This document shows, one piece after another, positions 7,939-17,207 of a stretch of DNA of 64,000 nucleotides. The position numbers and the translations under genes were made by a program. The notes beneath the pieces are model-generated. The model saw only the letters and a list, made by a program, of their open reading frames with translations. It was not told where the DNA came from and did not search any database. The number at the start of each line of letters is the position of its first letter. Positions within the stretch are counted from its first letter, which is position 1. The DNA is from Rhizobiales bacterium CCH10-E5 (GTDB lineage Bacteria; Pseudomonadota; Alphaproteobacteria; Rhizobiales; Beijerinckiaceae): positions 1 to 64,000 of the forward strand of contig LSIG01000124.1 of NCBI GenBank assembly GCA_001556125.1. The letters are read 5' to 3'.

Positions 7939-9591
7939 GTGTCCGTATCCAGTTTCACCCGCTCGGCCCTTCTCGGCCTCGGCCTCTCGACGGCGCTCGT
8001 CACGGGCGCGCTCGCCCAGGAGAAGGTCCTGCGCATCGGCATGACGGCGGCGGACATTCCGCGGACCCATGGCCAGCCCGACCAGGGCTTCGAGGGCAAC
8101 CGCTTCACCGGCATCCCGATGTATGACGCGCTGACCCATTGGGATCTCTCCTCGGCCGACAAGGCGAGCGTCGTCATCCCCGGCCTCGCCACCGAATGGG
8201 CGGTCGATGCCAACGACAAGACGAAATGGACCTTCAAGCTGCGTCCGGGCGTCAAGTTCCAGGACGGGTCGGACTTCAACGCCGCCGCCGTCGTCTGGAA
8301 CGTCGACAAGGTCCTCAACAAGGAAGCCGCCCACTTCGCTCCGGACCAGATCGGCGTCACCGTCTCGCGCATGCCGACGCTGCGGAGCGCCCGCGCCATC
8401 GACCCGCTCACCGTCGAACTGACCACGAGCGAGCCCGACGCCTTCCTGCCGATCAACCTGACGAATCTCTTCATGGCGTCGCCGGCGCATTGGGCCGCCA
8501 AGCTCGCCGCCGTTCCGGCCTCGGTCACCGATCCGGCCGAGCGCGCCAAGCAGGCCTGGGCGGCCTTCGCCGCCGACCCCTCCGGCACCGGCCCGTTCAA
8601 GGGCGTTCGCCTCGTGCCGCGCGAGCGCTTCGAGATGGTCGCCAACAAGGCCTATTGGGACCCCAAGCGCGTGCCGAAGATCGACCGCGTCGTGCTGCTG
8701 CCGCTGCCGGAGGCCAATGCCCGCACGGCGGCGCTGCTCTCGGGCCAGGTGGACTGGATCGAGTCGCCTTCGCCGGACGCCGTTCCGCAGATCAAGCAGC
8801 GCGGCTTCACCGTCTACACCAACGCCCAGCCGCATGTCTGGCCCTGGCAGCTCTCCTTCGTCGAGGGCTCGCCCTGGGTCGACAAGCGCGTGCGCCACGC
8901 CGCCAATCTCTGCGTCAACCGCGAGGAGCTGAAGACGCTGCTCGGCGGGCTGATGGAGATCCCGAAGGGCACCGTGCCGCCCGGCCATCCCTGGTGGGGC
9001 AATCCCAAATTCGACATCAAGTATGATCTCGACGCCGCCAAGAAGCTGATGACGGAAGCCGGCTATTCGGCCGCCAAGCCGGCGAAGGTGAAGGTGCTGA
9101 CCTCGGCCTCGGGCTCCGGCCAGATGCAGCCGCTGCCGATGAACGAGTTCATGCAGCAGGCGCTGAAGGAGTGCTTCTTCGACGTCGCGCTTGAGGTCGG
9201 CGAGTGGAACGCCGTCTTCACCAACTGGCGCGAGGGTGCCAAGCACGCCAACGCCCGCGGCGCCAATGCCACGAACGTGACCTTCGCGGCGATGGACCCG
9301 TTCTTCGCCATGGTGCGCTTCACCTCGACCAAGACCTTCCCGCCGGTCTCCAACAACTGGGGCTATTTCGGCAATGACGAGTTCGACAAGCTCATCGCCG
9401 ACGCCCGCACCAGCTTCGACGGAACGGCGCGCGACGCGGCGCTGGCCAGGCTCCATGCCCGCATTGTCGAGGAAGCCCCCTTCGTCTGGGTGGCCCATGA
9501 CGTCGGCCCGCGCGCGATGACCACCAAGGTGAAGGGCGTGGTCCAGCCGAAGAGCTGGTTCATCGACCTCGCTCCGATGTCGATGGACTGA
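7939..9591 (+). CDS. ABC transporter substrate-binding protein, family 5 (first of two paralogues)
   Basis: A 550-residue SBP_bac_5 protein of the DppA/OppA class. It starts with GTG behind an AGGGGAGA ribosome-binding site and has a signal peptide of about 26 residues ending ALAQ. The core motif PGLATEWAVDANDKTKWTFKL is classical for dipeptide, opine or nickel binding proteins. It is clearly paralogous to the next gene: both contain RIGMTA-DIP, GSGQMQPLPMNEF and LLPLPEANAR. Both probably feed the single permease/ATPase set downstream. The ligand is unknown. Confidence 0.9.
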   Translation: MSVSSFTRSALLGLGLSTALVTGALAQEKVLRIGMTAADIPRTHGQPDQGFEGNRFTGIPMYDALTHWDLSSADKASVVIPGLATEWAVDANDKTKWTFKLRPGVKFQDGSDFNAAAVVWNVDKVLNKEAAHFAPDQIGVTVSRMPTLRSARAIDPLTVELTTSEPDAFLPINLTNLFMASPAHWAAKLAAVPASVTDPAERAKQAWAAFAADPSGTGPFKGVRLVPRERFEMVANKAYWDPKRVPKIDRVVLLPLPEANARTAALLSGQVDWIESPSPDAVPQIKQRGFTVYTNAQPHVWPWQLSFVEGSPWVDKRVRHAANLCVNREELKTLLGGLMEIPKGTVPPGHPWWGNPKFDIKYDLDAAKKLMTEAGYSAAKPAKVKVLTSASGSGQMQPLPMNEFMQQALKECFFDVALEVGEWNAVFTNWREGAKHANARGANATNVTFAAMDPFFAMVRFTSTKTFPPVSNNWGYFGNDEFDKLIADARTSFDGTARDAALARLHARIVEEAPFVWVAHDVGPRAMTTKVKGVVQPKSWFIDLAPMSMD

Positions 9592-9623
9592 GCACCGCAA
9601 TCTCGCGCTCACCCGCCTCAATC

Positions 9624-9691
9624 GTCATGGTCGGGCTTGTCCCGACCATCCACGTCTTCGTTCGCCCGCGGCGATGCTCAAGACGTGGATG
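9624..9691. repeat. REP-like palindromic repeat, family A
   Basis: The left part contains GTCAT followed by a stem-loop GGTCGGG-CTTGT-CCCGACC and then CATCCACGTCTT. The right part contains AAGACGTGGATG, the exact reverse complement of that last block, so two nested inverted repeats are present. Related copies lie at 51268-51293 and 61496-61586. The element sits between the two binding-protein genes. Confidence 0.75.
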
Positions 9692-9790
9692 CCCGTCACC
9701 AGAAAGGGCGTGACGTTGGGAGAGGGTGTGGCTGCGACTGGCACAGCCCTTGCGACGCCAGTTTGGAACCCATCCAGACCGGAGCCACCC

Positions 9791-11389
9791 ATGATCCGCA
9801 CCGCCCTTGCCCTGACCCTCGCAGCCGGCGTTTCTCTGTTCGCCGCATCGGCACAAGCCCAGGGCACGCTGCGGATCGGCATGACCGCCTCCGACATCCC
9901 GCTGACCACTGGCCAGACCGATCAAGGCGGCGAGGGCATGCGCTTCATGGGCTATACGGTCTATGACGCGCTCATCAACTGGGACCTCAGCAAGGCCGAC
10001 AAGGCCTCCGACCTGACGCCCGGCCTCGCCACGAGCTGGAGCGTCGACGCCGCCGACAAGACGAAATGGACTTTCGTGCTGCGCGAAGGCGTCAAGTTCC
10101 ACGACGGCTCCGAGTTCACCGCCGACGCCGTGGTCTGGAACCTCGACAAGCTCCTGAAGAACGACTCGCCGCAGTTCGATCAGCGCCAGGCGGCGCAGGG
10201 GCGCTCGCGCATTCCCGCCGTCGCCTCCTACAAAGTCATCGACAAGTACAAGGTCGAGATCACCACCAAGGCGCCCGATGCCACGCTGCCCTACCAGATC
10301 GCCTGGGTGATGATGTCCTCGCCGGCGCAGTGGGAAAAGCTCGGCAAGAGCTGGGAGGCCTTTGCCAGGACGCCGTCCGGCACGGGCCCCTGGCAGCTCA
10401 CCGCCTTCCAGCCGCGCGAGCGCGCCGAGCTCTCGCCTTTCCCGGGCTACTGGGACAAGGCGCGCGTGCCCAAGCTCGACAAGCTGGTGCTGCTGCCGCT
10501 GCCGGAGGCCAATGCGCGCGCCGCGGCGCTGCGGGCCGGGCAGGTGGACTGGATCGAGGCGCCGTCGCCAGACCTGATCCCCTCGCTCAAGTCCGCCGGC
10601 TTCCAGATCATCACCAACGCCTATCCGCATAACTGGACCTGGCATCTCTCGCGCACCGAGGGCTCGCCCTGGAACGACATCCGCGTCCGCAAGGCCGCCA
10701 ATCTCGCCGTCGACCGGCAGGGGCTGAAGGAGCTGCTCGGCGGCCTGATGATCCCGGCCGAGGGTTTCTACCCGCCCGGCCACCAGTGGTTCGGGAACCC
10801 CAAGTTCAAGCTCAAGCTCGACCAGGCGGAGGCCAAGAAGCTCCTCGCCGAGGCCGGCTATTCCCCCGCCAAGCCCGTCCAGACCAAGATCCTGATCGCG
10901 CCCTCGGGCTCGGGCCAGATGCAGCCGCTGCCGATGAACGAGTTCGTGCAGCAGAACCTCGCGGAGGTCGGCATCAAGATCGACTTCGAGGTCGTCGAGT
11001 GGAACACGCTGATCAACATCTGGCGCGCCGGCGCCAATCATGAATCCTCGCGCAAGGCGACGGGGATGAACTACACCTATTTCATCCAGGACCCCTTCAC
11101 GGGCCTGATCCGTCACCTGCAGTGCAACCTGCAGCCGCCGGCCGGCACGAACTGGGGCATGTATTGCGATCCGGAGATGGACAAGCTGTTCGACCAGGTC
11201 CGCAACACCTTCGACCCCGCGGCACAGACCGCGGTGCTGCAGAAGATCCACGAGAAATATGTCGACGAGGCCCTGTTCCTGATGGTGACGCACGACGTCA
11301 ACCCGCGCGCCATGAGCTCCAAGGTGAAGGGCTTCGTCCAGGCGCAGAACTGGTTCCAGGACTTCTCGCCGATCACCATGGCGAAGTGA
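9791..11389 (+). CDS. ABC transporter substrate-binding protein, family 5 (second paralogue)
   Basis: A 532-residue SBP_bac_5 protein. The start at 9791 is preceded by GGAG and gives a clean signal peptide (MIRTALALTLAAGVSLFAAS to AQAQ); the frame is open upstream through the repeat element but without a plausible start. It has the family motif PGLATSWSVDAADKTKWTFVL and is similar along its whole length to the protein at 7939-9591, so the pair arose by duplication. It directly precedes the permease genes. Two receptors sharing one transporter would widen the ligand range. Confidence 0.9.
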   Translation: MIRTALALTLAAGVSLFAASAQAQGTLRIGMTASDIPLTTGQTDQGGEGMRFMGYTVYDALINWDLSKADKASDLTPGLATSWSVDAADKTKWTFVLREGVKFHDGSEFTADAVVWNLDKLLKNDSPQFDQRQAAQGRSRIPAVASYKVIDKYKVEITTKAPDATLPYQIAWVMMSSPAQWEKLGKSWEAFARTPSGTGPWQLTAFQPRERAELSPFPGYWDKARVPKLDKLVLLPLPEANARAAALRAGQVDWIEAPSPDLIPSLKSAGFQIITNAYPHNWTWHLSRTEGSPWNDIRVRKAANLAVDRQGLKELLGGLMIPAEGFYPPGHQWFGNPKFKLKLDQAEAKKLLAEAGYSPAKPVQTKILIAPSGSGQMQPLPMNEFVQQNLAEVGIKIDFEVVEWNTLINIWRAGANHESSRKATGMNYTYFIQDPFTGLIRHLQCNLQPPAGTNWGMYCDPEMDKLFDQVRNTFDPAAQTAVLQKIHEKYVDEALFLMVTHDVNPRAMSSKVKGFVQAQNWFQDFSPITMAK

Positions 11390-11428
11390 GGTTGTTCTTG
11401 GCACGGAGCGAACACCAGAAAAGCGCGA

Positions 11429-11540
11429 GTCATCCCGGACAAGCGGCGAAGCCGCGCCGATCCGGGATCCATTCCGGAGCCTTGCCGATCGAGGCTCAGG
11501 CATGGATCCTGGGTCTTCGCTGCGCTTCGCCCGGGATGAC
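11429..11540. repeat. REP-like palindromic repeat, family B
   Basis: The outer inverted repeat GTCATCCCGG / CCGGGATGAC encloses inner hairpins (GCGGCGAAGCCGC; a GATCCGGGATCC-type block mirrored by GGATCCTGGGTC). A second, longer copy is at 50040-50186 and a related half-element starts at 51216. It lies between the second binding-protein gene and the first permease gene, inside the presumed operon. Confidence 0.75.
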
Positions 11541-11579
11541 GGCGCGTTTGAGTGACCTCACAGTGCCAAGGCGATTGCC

Positions 11580-12533
11580 ATGCTGAAATACCTCGCCAAG
11601 CGCATCCTCTACGTGCTGCCCGTCGCCTTCGGCGTCAGCCTGTTCTGCTTCCTGCTCGTGCATATCGCGCCGGGCGACCCGCTGACCTCGGTGCTGCCGC
11701 CCGACGCCTCGCAGGCGATGCAGGACGAGCTGCGCAAGATCTACGGCTTCGACCGGCCCTTGCCGGTGCAGTTCGGCCTCTGGCTGCTGAAGGCGCTGCA
11801 GGGCGATCTCGGCACCTCGATCGCCACGGGCCGCCCCGTTGCCGAGGAGGTCTGGCGCGCCGTCGGCAACACGCTGCTGATCGCGCTGCTGGCGACGGTG
11901 ATCGGCTTCGTGCTCGGCTGCTTCTTCGGCTTCGTCGCCGGCTATTTTCGCGGCTCCTTCCTCGACAAGTTCGCTTCCATGCTGGCCGTGCTTGGCGTCT
12001 CCGTGCCGCATTACTGGCTCGGCATGGTGATGGTCATCGTGTTCTCGGTGCAGCTCGGCTGGCTGCCGCCGGGCGGGGCGGGGCCGGGCGGCTCGGCGGC
12101 GTGGAAATGGGACTGGGAGCATGTCAGCTACATGATCCTGCCCGCCATCACGATGTCGGTGATCCCGATGGGCATCATCGCCCGCACGGTGCGCGCGCTG
12201 GTTGCCGACATCCTCAACCAGGAATTCGTCCCGGCGCTGCGGGCCAAGGGTCTGCTCGACTTCGGCGTCTTCCGCCATGTCGTGAAGAATGCGGCGCCCA
12301 CCGCGCTCGCGGTGATGGGTCTGCAGCTCGGCTATCTGCTCGGCGGCTCGATCCTCATCGAGACCGTCTTCTCCTGGCCCGGTACCGGCTTCCTCCTCGG
12401 CAACGCCATCTTCCAGCGCGACCTGCCGCTCCTGCAGGGGACGATCCTCGTGCTCGCCATGTTCTTCGTGGGCCTGAACGTCCTCGTCGATATCCTGCAG
12501 GGTCTGCTCGACCCGCGCGTCCGGAGGCGCTGA
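11580..12533 (+). CDS. ABC transporter permease, DppB/OppB type
   Basis: A 317-residue inner-membrane permease with about six membrane segments. The N-terminal TM (YLAKRILYVLPVAFGVSLFC), the HIAPGDPL motif and the cytoplasmic EAA-type loop (FVPALRAKGLLDFGVFRHVVKNA) are typical of the first permease of peptide/opine/nickel importers. The gene lies one base upstream of the second permease. It forms the transport channel together with that protein and the two ATPases. Confidence 0.93.
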   Translation: MLKYLAKRILYVLPVAFGVSLFCFLLVHIAPGDPLTSVLPPDASQAMQDELRKIYGFDRPLPVQFGLWLLKALQGDLGTSIATGRPVAEEVWRAVGNTLLIALLATVIGFVLGCFFGFVAGYFRGSFLDKFASMLAVLGVSVPHYWLGMVMVIVFSVQLGWLPPGGAGPGGSAAWKWDWEHVSYMILPAITMSVIPMGIIARTVRALVADILNQEFVPALRAKGLLDFGVFRHVVKNAAPTALAVMGLQLGYLLGGSILIETVFSWPGTGFLLGNAIFQRDLPLLQGTILVLAMFFVGLNVLVDILQGLLDPRVRRR

Positions 12534-12534
12534 G

Positions 12535-13428
12535 ATGTCCGCCATCGCGCAAGGCAAGGCGGCCGCCATCGTGCCGCCCCTTCAGAAATCCCCCGGCTAC
12601 TGGTCGGGCGTCTGGCGCCGCTTCCGCAAGGACAAGGTCGCGGTTTGCGCCGGCCTCGTCGTGCTCGCCATCGTCCTGATGGCGATCTTCGCCGACTACC
12701 TCGCCCCGGCCGACCCGACCCGCTCCTCGATGCTGCGGCGCCTGCGGCCGATCGGCACGCCGGGCTATCCGCTCGGCGCCGACGAACTCGGGCGCGACAT
12801 GCTCTCGCGGCTCATCTTCGGCGCGCGGCTCTCGCTCTTCATGGGCGTTGTGCCGGTCTTCATCGCCTTCATCATCGGCTCGGTCATCGGCATCGCCGCC
12901 GGCTTCTTCGGCGGCAAGTTCAACACCGTCGTGATGCGCACCGTCGATGTGTTCTACGCCTTCCCCTCGGTGCTGCTGGCGATCGCGCTCTCGGGCGCGC
13001 TCGGCGCCGGCATCACCAACTCGCTCTTGTCGCTGACGATCGTCTTCATCCCGCCGATCGCGCGCATCGCCGAGAGCGTGACGACGCAGGTCCGCTCGAT
13101 GGACTATGTCGAGGCGGCGCGTGCCAGCGGCGCCAACGCGATCACGATCATCCGCGTCCATGTGCTCGGCAATGTGCTGGGACCGATCTTCGTCTATGCG
13201 ACGAGTCTGATCTCGGTCTCGATGATCCTGGCCTCGGGCCTCTCCTTCCTCGGGCTCGGCACCAAGCCGCCGACGCCGGAATGGGGCTTGATGCTGAACA
13301 CGCTGCGCACGGCGATCTATGTGCAGCCCTGGGTGGCGGCGCTGCCGGGCGCGGCGATCTTCATCACCTCGATCTCGTTCAACCTGCTCTCCGACGGTCT
13401 GCGCTCGGCGATGGATGTGAAGGGCTGA
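12535..13428 (+). CDS. ABC transporter permease, DppC/OppC type
   Basis: A 297-residue permease with an N-terminal cytoplasmic stretch, a first TM (VAVCAGLVVLAIVLMAIFADY) and the family motif PLGADELGRDMLSRLIFGAR. The EAA loop reads DYVEAARASGANAITIIRVHVL. It starts one base after the stop of the DppB-like gene (TGAGATG) and ends just before the ATPase gene, showing tight translational coupling. Confidence 0.93.
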   Translation: MSAIAQGKAAAIVPPLQKSPGYWSGVWRRFRKDKVAVCAGLVVLAIVLMAIFADYLAPADPTRSSMLRRLRPIGTPGYPLGADELGRDMLSRLIFGARLSLFMGVVPVFIAFIIGSVIGIAAGFFGGKFNTVVMRTVDVFYAFPSVLLAIALSGALGAGITNSLLSLTIVFIPPIARIAESVTTQVRSMDYVEAARASGANAITIIRVHVLGNVLGPIFVYATSLISVSMILASGLSFLGLGTKPPTPEWGLMLNTLRTAIYVQPWVAALPGAAIFITSISFNLLSDGLRSAMDVKG

Positions 13429-13429
13429 C

Positions 13430-14458
13430 ATGGAGCACGAGACCCATGCCGATCGCGGTGGCCCGGGCACGCCACTGCTGCAGGCCAAGACGCTGACCAA
13501 GCATTTCCCGCTCGGCGGCGGCGCCGTCGTACGCGCCGTCGACGGCGTCGACTTCGCCGTCATGAAGGGCGAGACGCTCGGCGTCGTCGGCGAATCCGGC
13601 TGCGGCAAGTCGACGACCGCGCGCGTCGTCATGCAGCTGATCCCGCAGGACAAGGGCGAGATGCTGTTCGACGGCGAGATCGTCGGCGGCCAGGCGCTCA
13701 CGCTGAAGGAGTACCGCCGCCAGGCGCAGATGGTCTTCCAGGACAGTTACGCCTCGCTCAACCCGCGCCTGACGATCGAGGATTCGATCGCCTTCGGGCC
13801 GACGGTGCACGGCGTCTCAAAGGCCAACGCCATCCTCAAGGCGCGCGACCTGCTGGAGCGTGTCGGGCTCGACCCCGCCCGTTTCGCCGCGCGCTACCCG
13901 CACGAGCTCTCCGGCGGCCAGCGCCAGCGCGTCAACATCGCCCGTGCGCTCGCGCTCGGCCCGCGGCTGGTCATCCTCGACGAGGCGGTCTCGGCACTCG
14001 ACAAATCGGTCGAGGCGCAGGTGCTCAACCTGCTCGCCGATCTGCGCGAGGAGTTCGGCCTGACCTATATCTTCATCAGCCACGACCTCAACGTCGTCCG
14101 CTTCATCAGCGACCGCGTGATGGTGATGTATCTCGGCGAAGTCGTGGAGATCGGCCCGGTCGAGGAGCTCTATGGCGATCCGCGCCACCCCTATACCCGC
14201 GCGCTGCTCTCGGCGATGCCGTCGATGGATCCCGAAAACCGGACCATGGAGGCCCCGCTCGCCGGCGATCCGCCCAACCCGATCAACCCGCCCGAGGGCT
14301 GCCGCTTCCACCCGCGCTGCCCGCATGCGCAGACCGTCTGCGCCAAGGTGAAACCGGTCCTGGCGACGGTGGGCGAGGGCGCGCGCCAGGTCGCCTGCCA
14401 CATGCAGGTGCCCGGCTCCGGCCACAGCCACGCGCCGGCCCTGGAGGTCGCGGCATGA
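13430..14458 (+). CDS. ABC transporter ATP-binding protein, DppF/OppF type
   Basis: A 342-residue ATPase with Walker A GESGCGKST, signature LSGGQRQR and Walker B LVILDEAVSALD. The FQDSYASLNPR motif marks the OppF/DppF branch. The C-terminal oligopeptide-transporter extension carries spaced cysteines (CRFHPRCPHAQTVC). It begins one base after the upstream permease and overlaps the next ATPase by four bases (ATGA). It would energise import by the adjacent permeases. Confidence 0.93.
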   Translation: MEHETHADRGGPGTPLLQAKTLTKHFPLGGGAVVRAVDGVDFAVMKGETLGVVGESGCGKSTTARVVMQLIPQDKGEMLFDGEIVGGQALTLKEYRRQAQMVFQDSYASLNPRLTIEDSIAFGPTVHGVSKANAILKARDLLERVGLDPARFAARYPHELSGGQRQRVNIARALALGPRLVILDEAVSALDKSVEAQVLNLLADLREEFGLTYIFISHDLNVVRFISDRVMVMYLGEVVEIGPVEELYGDPRHPYTRALLSAMPSMDPENRTMEAPLAGDPPNPINPPEGCRFHPRCPHAQTVCAKVKPVLATVGEGARQVACHMQVPGSGHSHAPALEVAA

Positions 14459-15450
14459 ACACGACCATGGGCACCCCTCTCGTCGAGATCGAGAACCTGA
14501 CGGTGCGCTTCCGCGGCGCCCAGACCGTTCACGCCGTCAACGGCGTCTCGCTGACCCTGGAGCCGGGCCAGGTGCTCGGTATCCTCGGCGAATCCGGCTC
14601 CGGCAAGAGCGTGACGCTGAAGACGCTGCTGCGCCTGCTGCCCGAGAGCCGCACCGATATCGGCGGCGGCGTCCGGGTCGACGGTCGCGACGTGCTGGCG
14701 CTGAACCCGCAGGATCTGGCCGATTATCGCGGCGCCGTCACCTCGATGATCTTCCAGGATCCCGCGCTCGCGCTCGATCCCGTCTATACGGTCGGCCAGC
14801 AGATCGCCGAGGCGATCATCCGGCACGAGAGCATTTCGGCGAAGGCGGCGATGGCACGCGCGCTCGAACTGCTCGAGCTGGTCCGCATCCCCTCGCCGGA
14901 GCGCCGGCTCAAGGCCTATCCGCACGAGATGTCGGGCGGCATGCGCCAGCGCGCCATGATCGCGCTCGCGCTGGCGGCCCGCCCGAAACTCCTGCTCGCG
15001 GACGAGCCGACCACCGCGCTCGACGCCACCGTGCAGATCCAGATCCTGCTGCTGCTGCGCCAGCTCCAGCGCGACCTCGGCATGGGCATGCTCTTCGTCA
15101 CCCACGACATCGGCGTCGCGGTCGAGGTCTCGGACCGGCTGGCGGTGATGTATGCCGGGCAGATCGTCGAGACCGGTACGGTGCGCGAGCTGCTGCGTGA
15201 TCCGCAGCACCCCTATACCCGCGGGCTCCTCGCCGCGAATTTGCACGGCGCGAAGAAGGGCGAGCGGCTGGAGGCCATTCCCGGCGCGCCGCCGGCGCTG
15301 ACCGAGCCGCCCTCGGCCTGCTCCTTCGCGCCGCGCTGCAAGCATGCGCAGGATCGCTGCCGCGCGGCGCTGCCGCCCGTCGTCCAGCTCAGCGAGGGAC
15401 GGGTGGTGCGCTGCATCCTGGCAGAACAGGCGCTGACCGCGGCGGCCTGA
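14455..15450 (+). CDS. ABC transporter ATP-binding protein, DppD/OppD type
   Basis: A 331-residue ATPase with Walker A GESGSGKSV, signature MSGGMRQR and Walker B LLLADEPTTALD. FQDPALALDPVYTVGQQI and the C-terminal cysteine pattern CSFAPRCKHAQDRC mark the OppD/DppD branch. Here it follows the F-type ATPase, the reverse of the common D-F order. It is the last clear gene of the transporter operon. Confidence 0.93.
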   Translation: MNTTMGTPLVEIENLTVRFRGAQTVHAVNGVSLTLEPGQVLGILGESGSGKSVTLKTLLRLLPESRTDIGGGVRVDGRDVLALNPQDLADYRGAVTSMIFQDPALALDPVYTVGQQIAEAIIRHESISAKAAMARALELLELVRIPSPERRLKAYPHEMSGGMRQRAMIALALAARPKLLLADEPTTALDATVQIQILLLLRQLQRDLGMGMLFVTHDIGVAVEVSDRLAVMYAGQIVETGTVRELLRDPQHPYTRGLLAANLHGAKKGERLEAIPGAPPALTEPPSACSFAPRCKHAQDRCRAALPPVVQLSEGRVVRCILAEQALTAAA

Positions 15451-15556
15451 GCACGCCGCCCATTCCGCAGCGGCCATTTCCCCGCAGGCCTCGACCCGCT
15501 ATCAGCAGGCGACGACGCGCCGCGACCCTGCTGCGCCAAACTGACGGAGCCTGCCC

Positions 15557-16342
15557 ATGGATCTCGGCCTTCACGACAAGCGCGCTCTGGTGCTGGGCGC
15601 GAGCCGGGGGCTCGGCGCCGCCATCGCCCGCACGCTCGCCAGCGAGGGCGCCTCGGTCATCGCTGCCGCCCGCAATGTCGCCGCGACCGATGCCTGGGTC
15701 AGCGAGTGCCCCGAGGAGGTGCGCAGCCGCATCTATGCCGCGAGCCTCGACCTGTCCGATCTCGCCTCGGTCGAATCCCTGATGAACGTGCTGCGCGATG
15801 CCGGCGGCATCGACATCCTGATCGCTAACTCAGGTGGTCCGCCCCCGGCCGAGGCGCGCGAGGCCGGCCGCGACGACTGGCTCAAGCATTTCGAGGCGAT
15901 GGCCGCCAATCTCTTCCACATCGCGCAGGGCATGTTGCCGGGTATGGTCGAGCGCGGTTTCGGCCGCATCATCACCATTGCCTCCTCGGGCGTCGAGCAG
16001 CCGATCCCGCGTCTCGCCCTCTCCAACGGCATCCGCTCGGCCGTCGTCGGCTGGTCCAAGACGCTGGCCGCGGAGGTCGCCTCCCAGGGCGTGACCGTGA
16101 ATGTCGTGCTGCCGGGCCGCATCCATACCGAGCGCGTCGACCAGCTCGATCAGGCGGCTGCCGATCGCGCCGGCACGACGCCCGAGCAGGCCGCCAAGGC
16201 CTCGCGCGCCACGATTCCCGCCGGCCGCTATGGCACGCCGCAGGAATTCGCCGATGTCGTGACCTTCCTCGCCAGCGAGCGGGCGAGCTATGTCACCGGC
16301 GCCAAGATCCGTATCGACGGCGGCGCCACGCGCGGCATCTGA
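15557..16342 (+). CDS. SDR-family protein with altered catalytic motif
   Basis: A 261-residue short-chain dehydrogenase/reductase with the Rossmann motif GASRGLG (residues 15-21) and the NSGGPP segment in place of NNAG. The catalytic serine region ([11 protein letters not shown]) is present, but the YxxxK signature is replaced by S-N-G-I-R. Classical SDR chemistry is therefore uncertain; a subset of FabG-like SDRs shares this LSN-R pattern. The C-terminus ([12 protein letters not shown]) is normal. It lies 106 bases after the transporter operon on the same strand, so co-transcription is possible. The substrate is unknown. Confidence 0.85.
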   Translation: MDLGLHDKRALVLGASRGLGAAIARTLASEGASVIAAARNVAATDAWVSECPEEVRSRIYAASLDLSDLASVESLMNVLRDAGGIDILIANSGGPPPAEAREAGRDDWLKHFEAMAANLFHIAQGMLPGMVERGFGRIITIASSGVEQPIPRLALSNGIRSAVVGWSKTLAAEVASQGVTVNVVLPGRIHTERVDQLDQAAADRAGTTPEQAAKASRATIPAGRYGTPQEFADVVTFLASERASYVTGAKIRIDGGATRGI

Positions 16343-16408
16343 AGCGGTCCAAGTGTCAGGAGGCGCCGGCCTGCCTTCTGGCGACCGGCGTCATCGTCGC
16401 AGGGAGGC

Positions 16409-17044
16409 TCAGGCCGCCTGCGAATAGGTGGAGCCAGCGGTGTTCGCGGCGCCGAGCTGGTAGGTGCTGCCATAGGCCTGCGAGGCGCTGTTCGGCGGCG
16501 GGCCGGGCGGCGGGCCCGACGGGCGGCTGCGCTGTTCGAGAGCCGCCTGGAAGGCGCTCTGCTCGTCCTTCGAGATCGAGCCGTCCGCACTCGTGTCGAT
16601 CGCGTCGAACAGCTTGCTGAGCAGGTCGCTGGACGAACTCGTGCCCGACGAGAAGGCCGAGAGGAACTCGTCCTTGGCGACGCTGCCATCGGAGTTGGCG
16701 TCGAGCTGGGCGAAGATGTCGGTCTCCTCCTCGCTCTCGTCGGTGCTGCTCTGGCTCTGCCTGCCGGACTGGAGCCCGAACAGGAAGGACTGGAGCTGCT
16801 GCTGGGCCTGCTCGGCCTTGGTCTTGAAGGCGTCCTGCTCCTCCTTGGTGACCGACCCGTTGCTGTCGCTGTCGATCGCCTTGAAGAGCTCTTCGCTCTT
16901 GCTGCTGTCGGCGCCCTTCGGGGCCCCGGCCTTGAACTCCTCGATGCTCAACCCGCCGCTGCTGTCGGTATCGACCGACTCGAAGCTCGGAGGCTTGGGC
17001 GGAGGCGGGCGAAACCCGCCGCTGACGCCACTGATGCTGGACAT
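16409..17044 (-). CDS. Four-EF-hand calcium-binding protein
   Basis: A 211-residue protein with four canonical EF-hand loops starting at D25, D58, D115 and D150 (DTDSSGGLSIEE, DSDSNGSVTKEE, DANSDGSVAKDE, DTSADGSISKDE). The loops are arranged as two pairs, as in calmodulin-like proteins. A Q/S-rich linker joins the pairs, and both ends are proline- and serine-rich. No signal peptide or membrane segment is evident, so a cytoplasmic location is likely, though non-classical export cannot be excluded. A calcium sensor or buffer role is inferred from the family only. It stands alone between genes of unrelated function. Confidence 0.85.
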   Translation of the reverse strand: MSSISGVSGGFRPPPPKPPSFESVDTDSSGGLSIEEFKAGAPKGADSSKSEELFKAIDSDSNGSVTKEEQDAFKTKAEQAQQQLQSFLFGLQSGRQSQSSTDESEEETDIFAQLDANSDGSVAKDEFLSAFSSGTSSSSDLLSKLFDAIDTSADGSISKDEQSAFQAALEQRSRPSGPPPGPPPNSASQAYGSTYQLGAANTAGSTYSQAA

Positions 17045-17207
17045 GACTGGACTCCATCGCGTCGCCGCCGGATGGCGGCGCCTGCGATTGTCCGGCCGGA
17101 GCTCATTGCGGAAGCCTAAGGGGCAGGGGCGCTGCGCCCGGCAATTGGTAAGCCGGTGTTTCGGTTGAGCCGTTCAGCAACAGGGCGAAACACAAATCCC
17201 GGTCGCT

